DNA from: Oscillospiraceae bacterium
Lineage (GTDB): Bacteria; Bacillota; Clostridia; Oscillospirales; Oscillospiraceae
Direction: 5' to 3'
Assembly: GCA_015067975.1 (NCBI GenBank)
Contig: SVLK01000001.1
Span: 85,513 to 149,512 of the forward strand
Length of the DNA stretch: 64,000 bases
Numbering within the stretch: position 1 is the stretch's first letter; each line of letters begins with the position of its first letter. The position numbers and the translations under genes were made by a program. The notes under the pieces were generated by a model. The model did not search any database. It saw only the letters and a list, made by a program, of their open reading frames with translations, and was not told the origin of the DNA. Positions 52,392 through 62,798 of the stretch are shown here, piece after piece.

Positions 52392-53471
52392 TTACTTATC
52401 TGATTTATTTCGAATCATCCATACGCCGCGGGTGGTCATGGGCAGGGCATAGGTGAGAAGGAATGCCCAATTCATGGCGCTGTATCCTTTGGCGATAATA
52501 CGGCTCAGTCCCATCTGTGCCACACCATATCCGGCAGCGCACAGTGCGATGGCCAGCGCTGCGTGGAATAACGGTGGTACGGATGCCCGGCGTTCACAGA
52601 TCCGGTCATCCAGCGCCTTGATGTATCCGGTGCCTGTTTCAATCAGCGTTCCGAATAACACAATTTCGAACGTCCAATACAGCCAAGGCAGATCCAGCGC
52701 CTCGAACACCACAGCTACCGGGACTTCTGCGCCCAGTGTTCCCTCTACGCCTGACAGAACCACCAGCAGCAGTGCCGCCGGAACGGCGCCGATCACCCCG
52801 CTCAGGAGTCCTGAAAGTATGGCATCGCGCCGATTTTGACAGTCGCGCAGCGTGTAGAGCAGCAGGGGCACGCATCCTATATTGTAAAATGCGTATTTGG
52901 CACCGCTGACTGCCCACCCGCGGCCAATCTCCGGCAGCTGCAGCTGCGCGGCAATAGCATCGCCGAACCGATATAGGCATAGCACCATGAAGAGAAGATA
53001 GACGGCGTAGAGCACGTAAGACCACGCCGACAGTGCCTTTTCGATGGCGGCAGTTCCTTTTACACTCAGAAGAACAGTGCATGCGGCTAAAAGCAAGTAT
53101 CCGTATTCCGGTCGGACATCCAGCAGCTGCTGAGCCGTAGCACCGGCGGATGCAGTCACAGCGCCTAATACCATCAGCAGCATGGCCAGATAACTGATTT
53201 CAAAAAAGACTGCGCCGCGCCGCAGCAACAGATGCATCATCCCCTGATAGGTGTAGACGCGGAATACGCGGCTGAATTCAAAAGTGATGGCACAGAGCGC
53301 AGACCAGAGCAGCAGCGTGACACCGATGCCCAAAAGACCGCCTACGAAACCGTTTTTTTGAAAGTATTCCATGATCTCGGCACCGGTGCCATAGCCGCCT
53401 CCAATAACGATGGATTGAAACACGAACCCCGGGATCAGCAAGCGCCGGAGTGTACGAAGCTTTTCTGCCAT
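52392..53471 (-). CDS. YkvI-like integral membrane protein (APC superfamily)
   Basis: 359 aa, about ten hydrophobic helices. N-terminal IPGFVFQSIVIGGGYGTGAEIMEYF resembles the YkvI family with the glycine-rich first helix of APC-type carriers. Function unknown; possible transport of an amino acid or related solute. It ends convergently with fbp, and its start is divergent from the cobalamin riboswitch unit. Confidence 0.75.
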   Translation of the reverse strand: MAEKLRTLRRLLIPGFVFQSIVIGGGYGTGAEIMEYFQKNGFVGGLLGIGVTLLLWSALCAITFEFSRVFRVYTYQGMMHLLLRRGAVFFEISYLAMLLMVLGAVTASAGATAQQLLDVRPEYGYLLLAACTVLLSVKGTAAIEKALSAWSYVLYAVYLLFMVLCLYRFGDAIAAQLQLPEIGRGWAVSGAKYAFYNIGCVPLLLYTLRDCQNRRDAILSGLLSGVIGAVPAALLLVVLSGVEGTLGAEVPVAVVFEALDLPWLYWTFEIVLFGTLIETGTGYIKALDDRICERRASVPPLFHAALAIALCAAGYGVAQMGLSRIIAKGYSAMNWAFLLTYALPMTTRGVWMIRNKSDK

Positions 53472-53530
53472 GATATAACCTCCCTATGCTGCACTCTTTT
53501 ATATGTATGAGCCCAGCGCACAGCAAATAC

Positions 53531-53560
53531 TTGACAGGAAGAGGGGGAAGGCGGTATCAT
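53531..53560 (+). promoter_or_regulatory. Promoter of cobalamin riboswitch RNA
   Basis: TTGACA, 18-bp spacer, TATCAT. Confidence 0.65.
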
Positions 53561-53574
53561 AAGGATACAAATTC

Positions 53575-53815
53575 ATACGCTGCATCGTGTTTCGCGTGAA
53601 GACTGTCCGCTGTGGGCAGGCGTTGAAATTAGGGAATCCGGTTGGAGTCCGGAGCATAACCGTTGCTGTAAGTGCAGGAGTTTGTCGTCCGCGCCGTGAG
53701 GCGGCCATTGGGAAACTGAGAAGGTAGGACGGCTGACGTAAGAGCTATCGGCTCTCCAATGCACAAGCCAGAAAACCGACGATGATCGAGAGCGAAGGTA
53801 TCTTTCCGATACCGG
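53575..53815 (+). promoter_or_regulatory. Cobalamin riboswitch
   Basis: Contains TTAGGGAATCCGGTTGGAGTCCGG-type core (GGGAA ... GGT ... TCCGGAGC), CCATTGGGAAACTGAGAAGG and the B12-box-like AAGCCAGAAAACCGACG, in the normal order and spacing. A terminator follows at 53840. It would repress the downstream lipoprotein when adenosylcobalamin or a related corrinoid is plentiful. Confidence 0.9.
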
Positions 53816-53839
53816 ACGAAGGTCAACACGAAAAAAACG

Positions 53840-53874
53840 GTCGTGGCAGAGTTTCGCTCTGCCACGACTTTTTT
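53840..53874 (+). terminator. Expression-platform terminator of the cobalamin riboswitch
   Basis: GTCGTGGCAGAG / CTCTGCCACGAC, short loop, then TTTTTT. Confidence 0.85.
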
Positions 53875-53952
53875 GCGGCGCAAAGGAGGGAAAAGAAGAA
53901 AAAGAATATCTGCCCGTACCCGCAAAAATTTTCGTGAAAAAGGAGAAAAACA

Positions 53953-54384
53953 ATGAAACAGAATATGAAAAAAATGGGTGCGCTGCTGCTGACGCTGGTG
54001 GTCGTCATCGCCTCTGTTGGCTGCACTAACGCAGGGAAAAACGATACGCCTGCCCAGACCATTACCGTCAAAGACGGTGCCACCATCGGCGAAGGAAGCA
54101 AGAGCCTTGCTGTGGAAGTGGTGGACGGCGAGGGTAAGTCCGTTAGCTTCACCGTTAAGACCGATGAGAAAACAGTGGGCGAGGCCCTGCAGGCCCTGCA
54201 GGTGCTCAGCGGTGAGGAAGGACCTTATGGCCTTTATATCAAGGAAGTCAACGGAATTGTCGCCGATTATGAAAAGGATGCCACCTATTGGGGTTTCTAT
54301 ATTAACGGTGAATATGCCGTTACCGGTGCGGATATGACCGATGCCGTTGATGGCGACAGCTACATTTTCAAAGTAGAGAAATAA
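53953..54384 (+). CDS. DUF4430 (transcobalamin-like) lipoprotein under B12 riboswitch
   Basis: 143 aa. Lipoprotein signal with lipobox SVGC (residues about 20-23). The mature part (about 35-143) reads as a DUF4430 domain, related to the C-terminal domain of transcobalamin/intrinsic factor (TVGEALQALQVL, YWGFYINGEYAVTGAD). With the riboswitch immediately upstream, it is probably a surface corrinoid-binding protein that feeds an importer encoded elsewhere. Small and stand-alone. Confidence 0.85.
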   Translation: MKQNMKKMGALLLTLVVVIASVGCTNAGKNDTPAQTITVKDGATIGEGSKSLAVEVVDGEGKSVSFTVKTDEKTVGEALQALQVLSGEEGPYGLYIKEVNGIVADYEKDATYWGFYINGEYAVTGADMTDAVDGDSYIFKVEK

Positions 54385-54386
54385 GA

Positions 54387-54416
54387 AAGAAGGACGCCGC
54401 AGGCGTCCTTCTTTTA
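54387..54416 (+). terminator. Terminator of DUF4430 gene
   Basis: AGAAGGACGCC / GGCGTCCTTCT hairpin followed by TTT. Confidence 0.8.
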
Positions 54417-54430
54417 TACTTATCAAAATA

Positions 54431-55570
54431 TTATCGGATAGCGGCGATGAAGGCGCTGCTGTCCTTGTTGAGATGCGCCTTGGCCCATGCCAGCATTTCT
54501 GCTACGCTGACAGCGCCTGTTACCACGCCATCACCCAGTGTTTCTTCGGTGATGCTCTCCAGCCATGCGTCAGCCGCGCAGGTGCGTACATAGTAGCGAT
54601 GTGCCACACCGCTGTTATCCGGCAGCATCGGCTCGGACTTGTCGGCATAGAACGAACGCTGCCCGCCCAGAATGTCGATGCAGTCCTGCACCACATTGGA
54701 GGCGGTGGGATAGCGTCCGGCACCCTGACCGAAATAGCTTTGCCGTCCCAGATATTCCGACTGGAAGGAAATCAGGTTGTAGTTGGCAGGTACGGCAGCC
54801 TCCAGCGCATGGTTGTCCACCAGCGTGGGTTCCAGCCATGCAGCTACGCCGTTTTCCGTTTTGCGTGCCGTGGCGATCAGCTTGCATACATAGCCGCGGC
54901 TTTGGAAAGCGGCAATGTCGCCGTCGGTAACGGTGCGGATGCCGAACATGGGAATGGACTCCTCATCCAACTTGGCATCGAAAGCAATGTTGGCGGAGAT
55001 GGTCAGCTTGCGGCGGATATCATCGCCGTCAATGTCGGCACTGGGATCGGCCTCGGCATAGCCCAGCTCCTGTGCTTTTTTCAAAATGGCATCAAAAGCT
55101 ACGGGTGCGGCATGCATGGCATCCATGATGTAGTTGGTGGTACCGTTCATGATGCCGCTCACTTCCGTCACCGTGTCCAGACGCTTGCAACGCTCCAGAT
55201 TCACCAGCCACGGAATACCGCCGCCTACCGCTGCGGTGCAGCGCAGCGCTACGCCCTTTTCCTTAGCCAGCGCCGTCAGCTCGCTGTAATAGGCGCTGAT
55301 CACAGCCTTGTTGGCAGTGACTACGTTTTTGCCGGCAGAAAGCGCGGCAGAAATGTATTCAAAAGCGGGATGCAGACCACCCATCACCTCCACCACCGTG
55401 TCGATGGAAGCGTCGTTAAAAATATCCTCTGCGTTGGCGGTGGAGATGGCGGCGATCTCTTCAATGCTGCGGCGCACCAGCACGCGGGAAACTTCCATAT
55501 CGCCGCGCTTTTGCACCTGATCGTACACGCCCTTGCCGACAACACCAAAACCCAACAGACCGATCTTCAT
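54431..55570 (-). CDS. hom: Homoserine dehydrogenase, short form without ACT domain
   Basis: 379 aa from MKIGLLGFGVVGKGVYDQV (55570, GGGGGATT upstream). Rossmann motif GFGVVGKG, then the substrate block MNGTTNYIMDAM and DPSADIDGDDIRRKL. Usual Hom proteins carry a C-terminal ACT regulatory domain (about 430 aa); here the chain ends at HLNKDSSAFIAAIR, so threonine feedback through ACT is likely absent. Reduces aspartate semialdehyde to homoserine for Thr/Met synthesis. Confidence 0.9.
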   Translation of the reverse strand: MKIGLLGFGVVGKGVYDQVQKRGDMEVSRVLVRRSIEEIAAISTANAEDIFNDASIDTVVEVMGGLHPAFEYISAALSAGKNVVTANKAVISAYYSELTALAKEKGVALRCTAAVGGGIPWLVNLERCKRLDTVTEVSGIMNGTTNYIMDAMHAAPVAFDAILKKAQELGYAEADPSADIDGDDIRRKLTISANIAFDAKLDEESIPMFGIRTVTDGDIAAFQSRGYVCKLIATARKTENGVAAWLEPTLVDNHALEAAVPANYNLISFQSEYLGRQSYFGQGAGRYPTASNVVQDCIDILGGQRSFYADKSEPMLPDNSGVAHRYYVRTCAADAWLESITEETLGDGVVTGAVSVAEMLAWAKAHLNKDSSAFIAAIR

Positions 55571-55644
55571 ACAGGAATCCCCCTTATATAACTGTGTCGA
55601 ATATGCCTTATTGTACTGCCCCCAAGGCGGCTGTGTCAATGAAA

Positions 55645-55678
55645 AAAGAAACCTCCGTCCGAAGCAGAGGTTTCTGTA
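55645..55678 (-). terminator. Terminator of PepSY lipoprotein gene
   Basis: GAAACCTC / GAGGTTTC hairpin with T-rich minus-strand 3' side (TTTCTTTTTTC). Confidence 0.75.
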
Positions 55679-55686
55679 GGGACAAC

Positions 55687-56016
55687 TTAGTCATCGAAGT
55701 CCTTTTCGCTTTTGAGGATTTGTCCGGTAGCGGCATCTACATCATACGAGTATTCCGTCCTGCCGGACTTGAATTCCAGTTCATAAACATAACGGCCATT
55801 GTCAAAGTCCAGTTCACTGTTGTCCCAACGGACATCGCTGGACTTGACACCTGCATGCTCCAAAGCAGTCTTACGCGCCTGTTCCAAGCTGATTTGTGCA
55901 GAATCGGGACCGGGGTTGATGCCTGCTGTTCCTATCGGAAGAGGCCGTGCACAGCCGGATAAAAGAAGGACTGCCAGTAAAGCAGCGCAAACGGCGGGAA
56001 AACGAGTTTTTTTCAT
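55687..56016 (-). CDS. PepSY-domain lipoprotein
   Basis: 109 aa from MKKTRFPAVCAALLAV (56016; AAAGGAGC upstream). Lipobox LLSGC, then one PepSY domain (SLEQARKTALEHAGVKSSDVR ... YSYDVDAATGQILKSEKD). PepSY modules are thought to inhibit or modulate extracellular peptidases. Single gene with its own terminator. Confidence 0.85.
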   Translation of the reverse strand: MKKTRFPAVCAALLAVLLLSGCARPLPIGTAGINPGPDSAQISLEQARKTALEHAGVKSSDVRWDNSELDFDNGRYVYELEFKSGRTEYSYDVDAATGQILKSEKDFDD

Positions 56017-56092
56017 CAAAGTTGCTCCTTTCCCAGATAGTTTTCTCATTATATCGGGAAAACATGCACATATCTGTGACATAAGCAACAAA

Positions 56093-56117
56093 ACGGGACG
56101 GAAAATCCGTCCCGTCG
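56093..56117 (-). terminator. Terminator of YheO-type regulator
   Basis: ACGGGACGGA / TCCGTCCCGT hairpin with a 3-nt loop, T-rich on the minus side. Confidence 0.75.
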
Positions 56118-56128
56118 TCTTTTTGCTT

Positions 56129-56830
56129 TTACAGTTCCTGTCCCTTGCTGTTCAGCTTGCCCAGATAGCGGTAAATGCTGGCCTCACTGCTGTGCAGCTC
56201 CTTGGCCACATAACTTACCGAACCCTTAAGCAGAAATACGCCCTTGCGGTTGAGGATGTCCATGATCTCCATCTTTTCGTCCTGCGTCAGGCGGTTCACA
56301 TCCACCGGATAGCTGGACACCACAGAGGAAACGATGCTGGCGGTAGCGCCGGCGATGGAGGTGGGATAACCGCGCTTCACTTCATCCACCGAGGGATCGT
56401 TGTGATCGGCAATCAGGCTGGTGCCGCTCTTGACGCCGGGAGCGATCAGACCACCGCACAGATCCATCACGTGACCTGCCAGCTCCTCATAGCGGCTGGA
56501 GTCAAAGTTGATGCACAAAAGACCTGCCAGTTCGCCGTTGCGCCCCTTGATAAACATACTGTTGGAGCGCATCTTCTTGCCGTTGGCGGCCGTGGATTCA
56601 AAACCCAGCACGTAGTCCTGCGTTTCGTACATGCGGCCGGCCACAAATTCCAGCATTTTATTGCTCAAAGGCGAGCCGAGATGACGTCCGGTCAGTTCCC
56701 CGTTAGCGATAGCAATGATTTCGTTGGAATCATCGTTCAGTTCGTGCAGGGCAATTTCATAGTCCGGGCCCAACACATGACCGAGGAAATCAACGATCAG
56801 TGTATAGTGCCGCTTCAGTTCTTTTTCCAT
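56129..56830 (-). CDS. YheO/DauR-type PAS and HTH regulator
   Basis: 233 aa from MEKELKRHYTLIVDFLGHVLG (56830, AAGGAGG upstream; an out-of-frame ATG lies between). N-terminal YheO-like PAS domain (about 5-125) and C-terminal HTH_22 (about 170-230: SVSYVAKELHSSEASIYRYL). DauR-like members respond to D-amino acids or related ligands. The neighbours give no clear target; own promoter region upstream is AT-rich. Confidence 0.85.
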   Translation of the reverse strand: MEKELKRHYTLIVDFLGHVLGPDYEIALHELNDDSNEIIAIANGELTGRHLGSPLSNKMLEFVAGRMYETQDYVLGFESTAANGKKMRSNSMFIKGRNGELAGLLCINFDSSRYEELAGHVMDLCGGLIAPGVKSGTSLIADHNDPSVDEVKRGYPTSIAGATASIVSSVVSSYPVDVNRLTQDEKMEIMDILNRKGVFLLKGSVSYVAKELHSSEASIYRYLGKLNSKGQEL

Positions 56831-56960
56831 GTATCCATAGCCTCCTTGCTGTCTGCCGCAAACTTGGCGGCAGGGTGTGGAAAACCACCCGTTTATTATA
56901 GCAAATGTTTTCTTAAATTTCCACACCTTTTGACAAAAATTTATCAAATTCACAAAAAGA

Positions 56961-56992
56961 AAGGGACGCTTCTTTGAAAGCGTCCCTTGCGG
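56961..56992 (-). terminator. Terminator of asnS
   Basis: AAGGGACGCTT / AAGCGTCCCTT hairpin just beyond the asnS stop, followed on the minus strand by TCTTTTTG. Confidence 0.8.
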
Positions 56993-56999
56993 AATAATC

Positions 57000-58394
<1,395 letters not shown>

Positions 58395-58518
58395 GTTTCT
58401 CACCTGTTGTTTCCTTATTTTACTGCCCATAGCAGTAACCATTATACAGTAATTTCATATTATATCCTTATTTTCTGTAATTGACAAGTAGAAAAACAAG
58501 TCTTGCAGCAGCTTTTGC

Positions 58519-59079
58519 TCATCCGATGCTCTGTAATTCCGGAAGTCGCATCTCCGCGGCAAAGACATAGGACACTTCGCCGCCCTCGTGTTCCCCGTCC
58601 TTCCATTGAGCCAATACCTCGTAGATGCCGTATTCCTCGCTCAGCTGTACCTGAAAGGCGAAGATGCGTTTGCCGTTCACCTTGCCCATCTCCACTTTTT
58701 CTGCCTCCAGATGTACGGTGTATGTGTCACCTTGGTCATCATGCCAGCGGTAAAGCTGCAGTCGATCCGGCAGTGGCCCGTCAAAAATCAGATAGGCCGT
58801 GCGTGGATCTATATGAGACAAGGGACTGGGTTTCATGACCAGCGGCGTCAGCAGTTCTTCCATCTCCAGCGGAAGAAGCGCATCGGCGATGATGTGGGCG
58901 GTTGTCCCGTCTTTCTGCGGATAGGACCATTCAAAGGTTCCTTTGACCGCTTCTGTAGACGCCTCACCGCAGACCACCGTCAGCTCCGGCGGTTTGGAAA
59001 GGTCATTTCCGGAATCTTTTTCCCCGCAGCTGGTCAGCAAAAACAGAGCGACAAGCAGCACGAACACATGCTTTTTCAT
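58519..59079 (-). CDS. Lipoprotein of unknown function
   Basis: 186 aa from MKKHVFVLLVALFLLTSCGE (59079, GGGAGGTG upstream). Lipobox LLTSC. The mature part is mixed beta with no recognised domain (TFEWSYPQKDGTTAHII ... YEVLAQWKDG). Divergent from psuK across 150 bp. Confidence 0.7.
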   Translation of the reverse strand: MKKHVFVLLVALFLLTSCGEKDSGNDLSKPPELTVVCGEASTEAVKGTFEWSYPQKDGTTAHIIADALLPLEMEELLTPLVMKPSPLSHIDPRTAYLIFDGPLPDRLQLYRWHDDQGDTYTVHLEAEKVEMGKVNGKRIFAFQVQLSEEYGIYEVLAQWKDGEHEGGEVSYVFAAEMRLPELQSIG

Positions 59080-59156
59080 GTAGGCACCTCCCAAATTCCT
59101 TTGCTTATTTAGACAGTACGAGCTGCAAATTTGTTCCGCAAAGCCGGAGAAAAACC

Positions 59157-59184
59157 TTGACAAGGAAACAATACGTGATATCAT
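59157..59184 (+). promoter_or_regulatory. Promoter of psuK-psuG
   Basis: TTGACA, 16-bp spacer, TATCAT, 44 bp before the psuK ATG. Confidence 0.65.
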
Positions 59185-59228
59185 AAGCTTATGATTAGAA
59201 TCTAAAGTTTTGCTTACGAGGTGAGAAG

Positions 59229-60326
59229 ATGACACAGCGCGAGCGACAGATCCTCAACTGGATCAAGGACGACCCCATGATCTCCCAGCAGGAGTTGGCA
59301 GAGCGGGCGGGTATCACGCGTTCCAGCGTGGCGGTACATATTTCCAATCTAATGAAAAAGGGTTATATTACCGGCAAGGGCTATATTGTCCACACCTCCC
59401 CCTATGTCACAGTGGTGGGTGGTGTGAATATGGACATCGGCGGTTGGTCTCATGCACCGTTGGTGGCGCAGGATTCCAACCCCGGCCGTGTGCGCATGAG
59501 CCTGGGCGGCGTGGGACGTAATATTGCCCATAACATGAGTCTGTTGGGCGTGGACGTGCGGCTGCTGACAGCGTTGGGTGACGATCTCTATGCCCAGAAG
59601 ATCGCAGCGTCCTGTGCCGAACTGGGGATTGATGTCACGGCTTCGCCGGTGATCCCGGGAGGCCATACCTCTACCTATCTCTTTATCAATGACGAGTGCG
59701 GCGATATGGCGCTGGCGGTGTCGGATATGGATATCTGTGCCCATATCTCGCCGGAACTGCTGTCCTCCCGCCGCGCACTGCTGGATGGCAGCCAGATCGT
59801 GGTGGTGGACACCAACATTCCCGCCGAGAGCATTGCGTGGCTGTGTGATAATTGCCGTGCTCCGCTGTTTGTCGATCCGGTATCCACCGTCAAGGCTACC
59901 AAGCTGAAAGGCTTGCTGGGAAAGCTCCATACCCTCAAACCCAACCGTATCGAGGCCGAGCTGCTCTCCGGTGTGGAGATCCGTGATGAGAATAGTTTGC
60001 GCCGTGCGGCCGATGTGCTGCTCTCTACGGGCCTGCACCGCGTGTTCATCTCGCTGGGTGCTGACGGTGTCTATGCCGCCGACCGCATCACTGATACCCG
60101 CGTTCACCTACCGGTGATCCCCGGCGAAATGGTCAATACCACCGGCTGCGGTGACGCCTTTATGGCGGCCATCACATGGGCCTACCTACGCGGTACTGAT
60201 CTGGAGGAGACCACCCGCCTTGGTCTGGCGGCATCCACCATCGCTATGGAGAGTACTGCCACCATTAATCCGGATATGAGCGCAGATGCAGTATTGCAGC
60301 GGTCAATAGTACAAGATAATAAATAA
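59229..60326 (+). CDS. psuK: PfkB-family sugar kinase with N-terminal winged helix, probable pseudouridine kinase
   Basis: 365 aa. Residues 1-55 are a winged helix (MTQRERQILNWIKDDPMISQ ... GITRSSVAVHISNL); the rest is a ribokinase/PfkB fold with SLGGVGRNIAHNMSLLG and the catalytic block NTTGCGDAFMAAI. Placed 35 bp before psuG, it should phosphorylate pseudouridine to pseudouridine 5'-phosphate. The fused wHTH suggests it also regulates its own operon, as in other Firmicute members. Confidence 0.9.
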   Translation: MTQRERQILNWIKDDPMISQQELAERAGITRSSVAVHISNLMKKGYITGKGYIVHTSPYVTVVGGVNMDIGGWSHAPLVAQDSNPGRVRMSLGGVGRNIAHNMSLLGVDVRLLTALGDDLYAQKIAASCAELGIDVTASPVIPGGHTSTYLFINDECGDMALAVSDMDICAHISPELLSSRRALLDGSQIVVVDTNIPAESIAWLCDNCRAPLFVDPVSTVKATKLKGLLGKLHTLKPNRIEAELLSGVEIRDENSLRRAADVLLSTGLHRVFISLGADGVYAADRITDTRVHLPVIPGEMVNTTGCGDAFMAAITWAYLRGTDLEETTRLGLAASTIAMESTATINPDMSADAVLQRSIVQDNK

Positions 60327-60361
60327 TTAAAATAATATATTAAATTAACGGAGGAAATATC

Positions 60362-61285
60362 ATGTTTAATAAGTTCTTGGACATCGCCCCCGAAGTAAAG
60401 GCTGCGCTGGACGAAGGACGTCCCGTTGTGGCGCTGGAATCCACCATCATTTCCCACGGTATGCCCTATCCCCAGAATGTGGAGACGGCGCTGAACGTGG
60501 AGCAGATCATCCGTGATAATGGCGCTGTGCCCGCCACCATCGCCATCATCGGCGGCCGCCTGAAGGCCGGCCTGAGCCGTGAGGAGATCGACTATCTGGG
60601 TAAAACCGGCCACGGTGTGACCAAAGCCAGCCGCCGCGATCTGCCTGTGTTGGTGGCCAAGGGTGTGGACGGTGCTACCACGGTGGCAACCACCATGATG
60701 ATCGCCGCCATGGCCGGCATCAAGATCTTTGCTACCGGCGGTATCGGCGGCGTGCACCGCGGCGCTGAGGTGACCATGGATATTTCCGCCGATTTGGAAG
60801 AACTGGCCGAGACGCCCGTCATGGTGGTCTGCGCCGGCGCCAAGTCTATTCTGGATCTGGGGCTGACGCTGGAGTATCTGGAGACCAAGGGTGTTACCGT
60901 GCTGGGTTACGGTACCGAAGAGCTGCCTGCTTTCTATACTCGTAAGAGCGGCTTCGGTGTGGACTACCGCATGGATACGCCCGAGGAGTTGGCCAAGGCT
61001 TTTCATGTCAAGCGCGCCTTGGGTCTGCGCGGTGGCATGCTGGTGACCAACCCCATTCCCGAGGAGTTCTCTATGGATCACGATGTCATTAATGCTGCCA
61101 TTGAAAAGGCTGTGGCCGAGGCAGAGGAGCAGGGCATCCACGGCAAGGCCACCACGCCTTTCCTGCTGGCTAAGATCAAGGACCTTACCGGCGGCAGCTC
61201 TCTGGACTCCAATATCCAGCTGGTGTACAACAACGCCCGCTTGGCTGCCAAGACCGCCTGCGAGCTGAGCAATCTGGAGAAATAA
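60362..61285 (+). CDS. psuG: Pseudouridine-5'-phosphate glycosidase
   Basis: 307 aa, standard size. Family blocks [28 protein letters not shown] and [15 protein letters not shown]; catalytic Lys/Asp lie in [12 protein letters not shown] region. Cleaves pseudouridine 5'-phosphate to uracil and ribose 5-phosphate, completing salvage of modified RNA nucleosides begun by psuK. Ribosome site ACGGAGGAAA. Confidence 0.95.
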   Translation: MFNKFLDIAPEVKAALDEGRPVVALESTIISHGMPYPQNVETALNVEQIIRDNGAVPATIAIIGGRLKAGLSREEIDYLGKTGHGVTKASRRDLPVLVAKGVDGATTVATTMMIAAMAGIKIFATGGIGGVHRGAEVTMDISADLEELAETPVMVVCAGAKSILDLGLTLEYLETKGVTVLGYGTEELPAFYTRKSGFGVDYRMDTPEELAKAFHVKRALGLRGGMLVTNPIPEEFSMDHDVINAAIEKAVAEAEEQGIHGKATTPFLLAKIKDLTGGSSLDSNIQLVYNNARLAAKTACELSNLEK

Positions 61286-61348
61286 GAACTGTTTCGGCGC
61301 AGAAAATGCAGGTTTTCTGCGCCGAAAACTGTATAAAGGAGGAGAAAT

Positions 61349-61612
61349 ATGCGCTGGCTGTGGCTGTATCTGCTGCTGATCAATGTGATAACGCTGCTGG
61401 TATACGGCAGCGATAAGCGCCGTGCCCGAAAAGGGAAGTGGCGCATCAGCGAAAAAACGCTCTTTCTGCTGCCCGCCATCGGAGGCAGCGTAGGTGCTCT
61501 TGCCGGTATGTATTTGTTCCGCCATAAGACGAACCACTGGTATTTTCGCCTCGGCCTGCCTGCTATCTTGCTGGTGCAGATGGCACTGGCAGCATGGATT
61601 TTATATCCATAA
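61349..61612 (+). CDS. DUF1294 small membrane protein
   Basis: 87 aa, three hydrophobic helices with the DUF1294 motif YGSDKRRARKGKWRISEKTL between the first and second. Function unknown. AAGGAGGAG upstream; 63 bp after psuG and possibly co-transcribed. Confidence 0.85.
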   Translation: MRWLWLYLLLINVITLLVYGSDKRRARKGKWRISEKTLFLLPAIGGSVGALAGMYLFRHKTNHWYFRLGLPAILLVQMALAAWILYP

Positions 61613-61616
61613 GAGG

Positions 61617-61646
61617 AAAAGGACGGCCTCAAGGTCGTCCTTTTTG
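61617..61646 (+). terminator. Terminator of psuKG-DUF1294 unit
   Basis: AAAAGGACGGCCT / AGGTCGTCCTTTT-type hairpin with T run; one mismatch. Confidence 0.8.
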
Positions 61647-61671
61647 CAAATAGAAAAAATGGTGATATCAT
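61644..61671 (+). promoter_or_regulatory. Promoter of bile salt hydrolase
   Basis: TTGCAA, 16-bp spacer, TATCAT, overlapping the preceding terminator. Confidence 0.6.
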
Positions 61672-61727
61672 ATAACTGTATCAAAATTTTGCCTATGCAC
61701 AAGATAAGGAAAAAGGAGGTCTTTTTT

Positions 61728-62702
61728 ATGTGTACGGCGGTTTCTTATCAAACCGATCACCACTACTTTGGCCGCAATCTGGATTTGGAATATTCCTATC
61801 ATGAAACGGTGGCGGTGACGCCGCGCCATTATCCGTTTTGCTTCCGCAGCGGCATGCAGCTGGAGCGGCACTATGCTATGATCGGCATGGCCTATGTGCA
61901 GGATGGCTATCCGCTCTACTACGAGGCCACCAATGAAAAGGGGCTGAGCGCGGCAGGACTGAACTTTCCCGGCAACGCTGTTTACCATCCATATGCCGAG
62001 GGAAAGGACAATATTGCCCCCTTTGAACTGATTCCGTGGCTGCTGGGACAGTGCGCCACGCTGGCGGAGGCAAAAGAACTTTTGGAGCGGATCAATATCT
62101 GGAAAGAGAACTTTTCGGCGCAGCTGCCGGCATCGCCCCTGCACTGGATCGTGGCCGACAAAACCGGTGCGCTGGTGGTGGAATCCATGGCGGAGGGGCT
62201 GTATATCCATGAAAATCCGGTAGGTGTGCTGACCAATAACCCGCCTTTTTCTTTCCACCTGCACAACCTGACCCAGTACCAGTATCTCAGCCGCCATCAG
62301 GTAGAGAACAGGCTCAGTGCTGCGGTGGAGCTGCCGCCGTTCAGCCGCGGCATGGGTGCCATGGGATTGCCCGGAGATCTCAGTTCCGCTTCCCGCTTTG
62401 TGCGTGCGGCTTTCACTAAGCTCAACTCGGTATGTGACGGGAGTGAGATGCAGAGCATCAGCCAGTTTTTCCACATTCTTACCTCCGTGGAACAGCAGCG
62501 TGGCTGTGTGCAGCTGGAGGACGGCAGCTATGAGCTGACTGTTTACTCCTGCTGCTGCAACACTGACACAGGAGTGTATTACTACACCACGTATGATAAC
62601 CGTTCTCTCCATGCGGTGGATATGTACCGTGAAGACTTGGAGGGACGGGAAGTGGTAAGCTATCCGCTGCGCAAAGAAGAACATATCCAATTTCAAAACT
62701 GA
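61728..62702 (+). CDS. bsh: Bile salt hydrolase (choloylglycine hydrolase family)
   Basis: 324 aa, typical size. The start at 61728 is fixed by AAAAAGGAGG and by the need for Cys2 as the Ntn nucleophile (MCTAVSYQTDHHYFGRNLDL). Conserved active-site features: R in GRNLD, N in GLNFPGN, N in VLTNNPPF and R in SASRFVRAAF. The sequence is closer to BSH than to penicillin V acylase. Deconjugates glycine/taurine bile acids, a gut-adaptation trait. No signal peptide, so cytoplasmic. Confidence 0.93.
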   Translation: MCTAVSYQTDHHYFGRNLDLEYSYHETVAVTPRHYPFCFRSGMQLERHYAMIGMAYVQDGYPLYYEATNEKGLSAAGLNFPGNAVYHPYAEGKDNIAPFELIPWLLGQCATLAEAKELLERINIWKENFSAQLPASPLHWIVADKTGALVVESMAEGLYIHENPVGVLTNNPPFSFHLHNLTQYQYLSRHQVENRLSAAVELPPFSRGMGAMGLPGDLSSASRFVRAAFTKLNSVCDGSEMQSISQFFHILTSVEQQRGCVQLEDGSYELTVYSCCCNTDTGVYYYTTYDNRSLHAVDMYREDLEGREVVSYPLRKEEHIQFQN

Positions 62703-62703
62703 A

Positions 62704-62743
62704 AGTAAACCGTCCGCTCTGCAGGTGGACGGTTTACTTTTTG
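62704..62743 (+). terminator. Terminator of bile salt hydrolase
   Basis: AGTAAACCGTCC / GGACGGTTTACT hairpin followed by TTTTTG. Confidence 0.85.
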
Positions 62744-62798
62744 CTATATTTGGGTAAACTCCGGGCACAAAGGTGGGTGATTTCCCACAACGGAGGTT

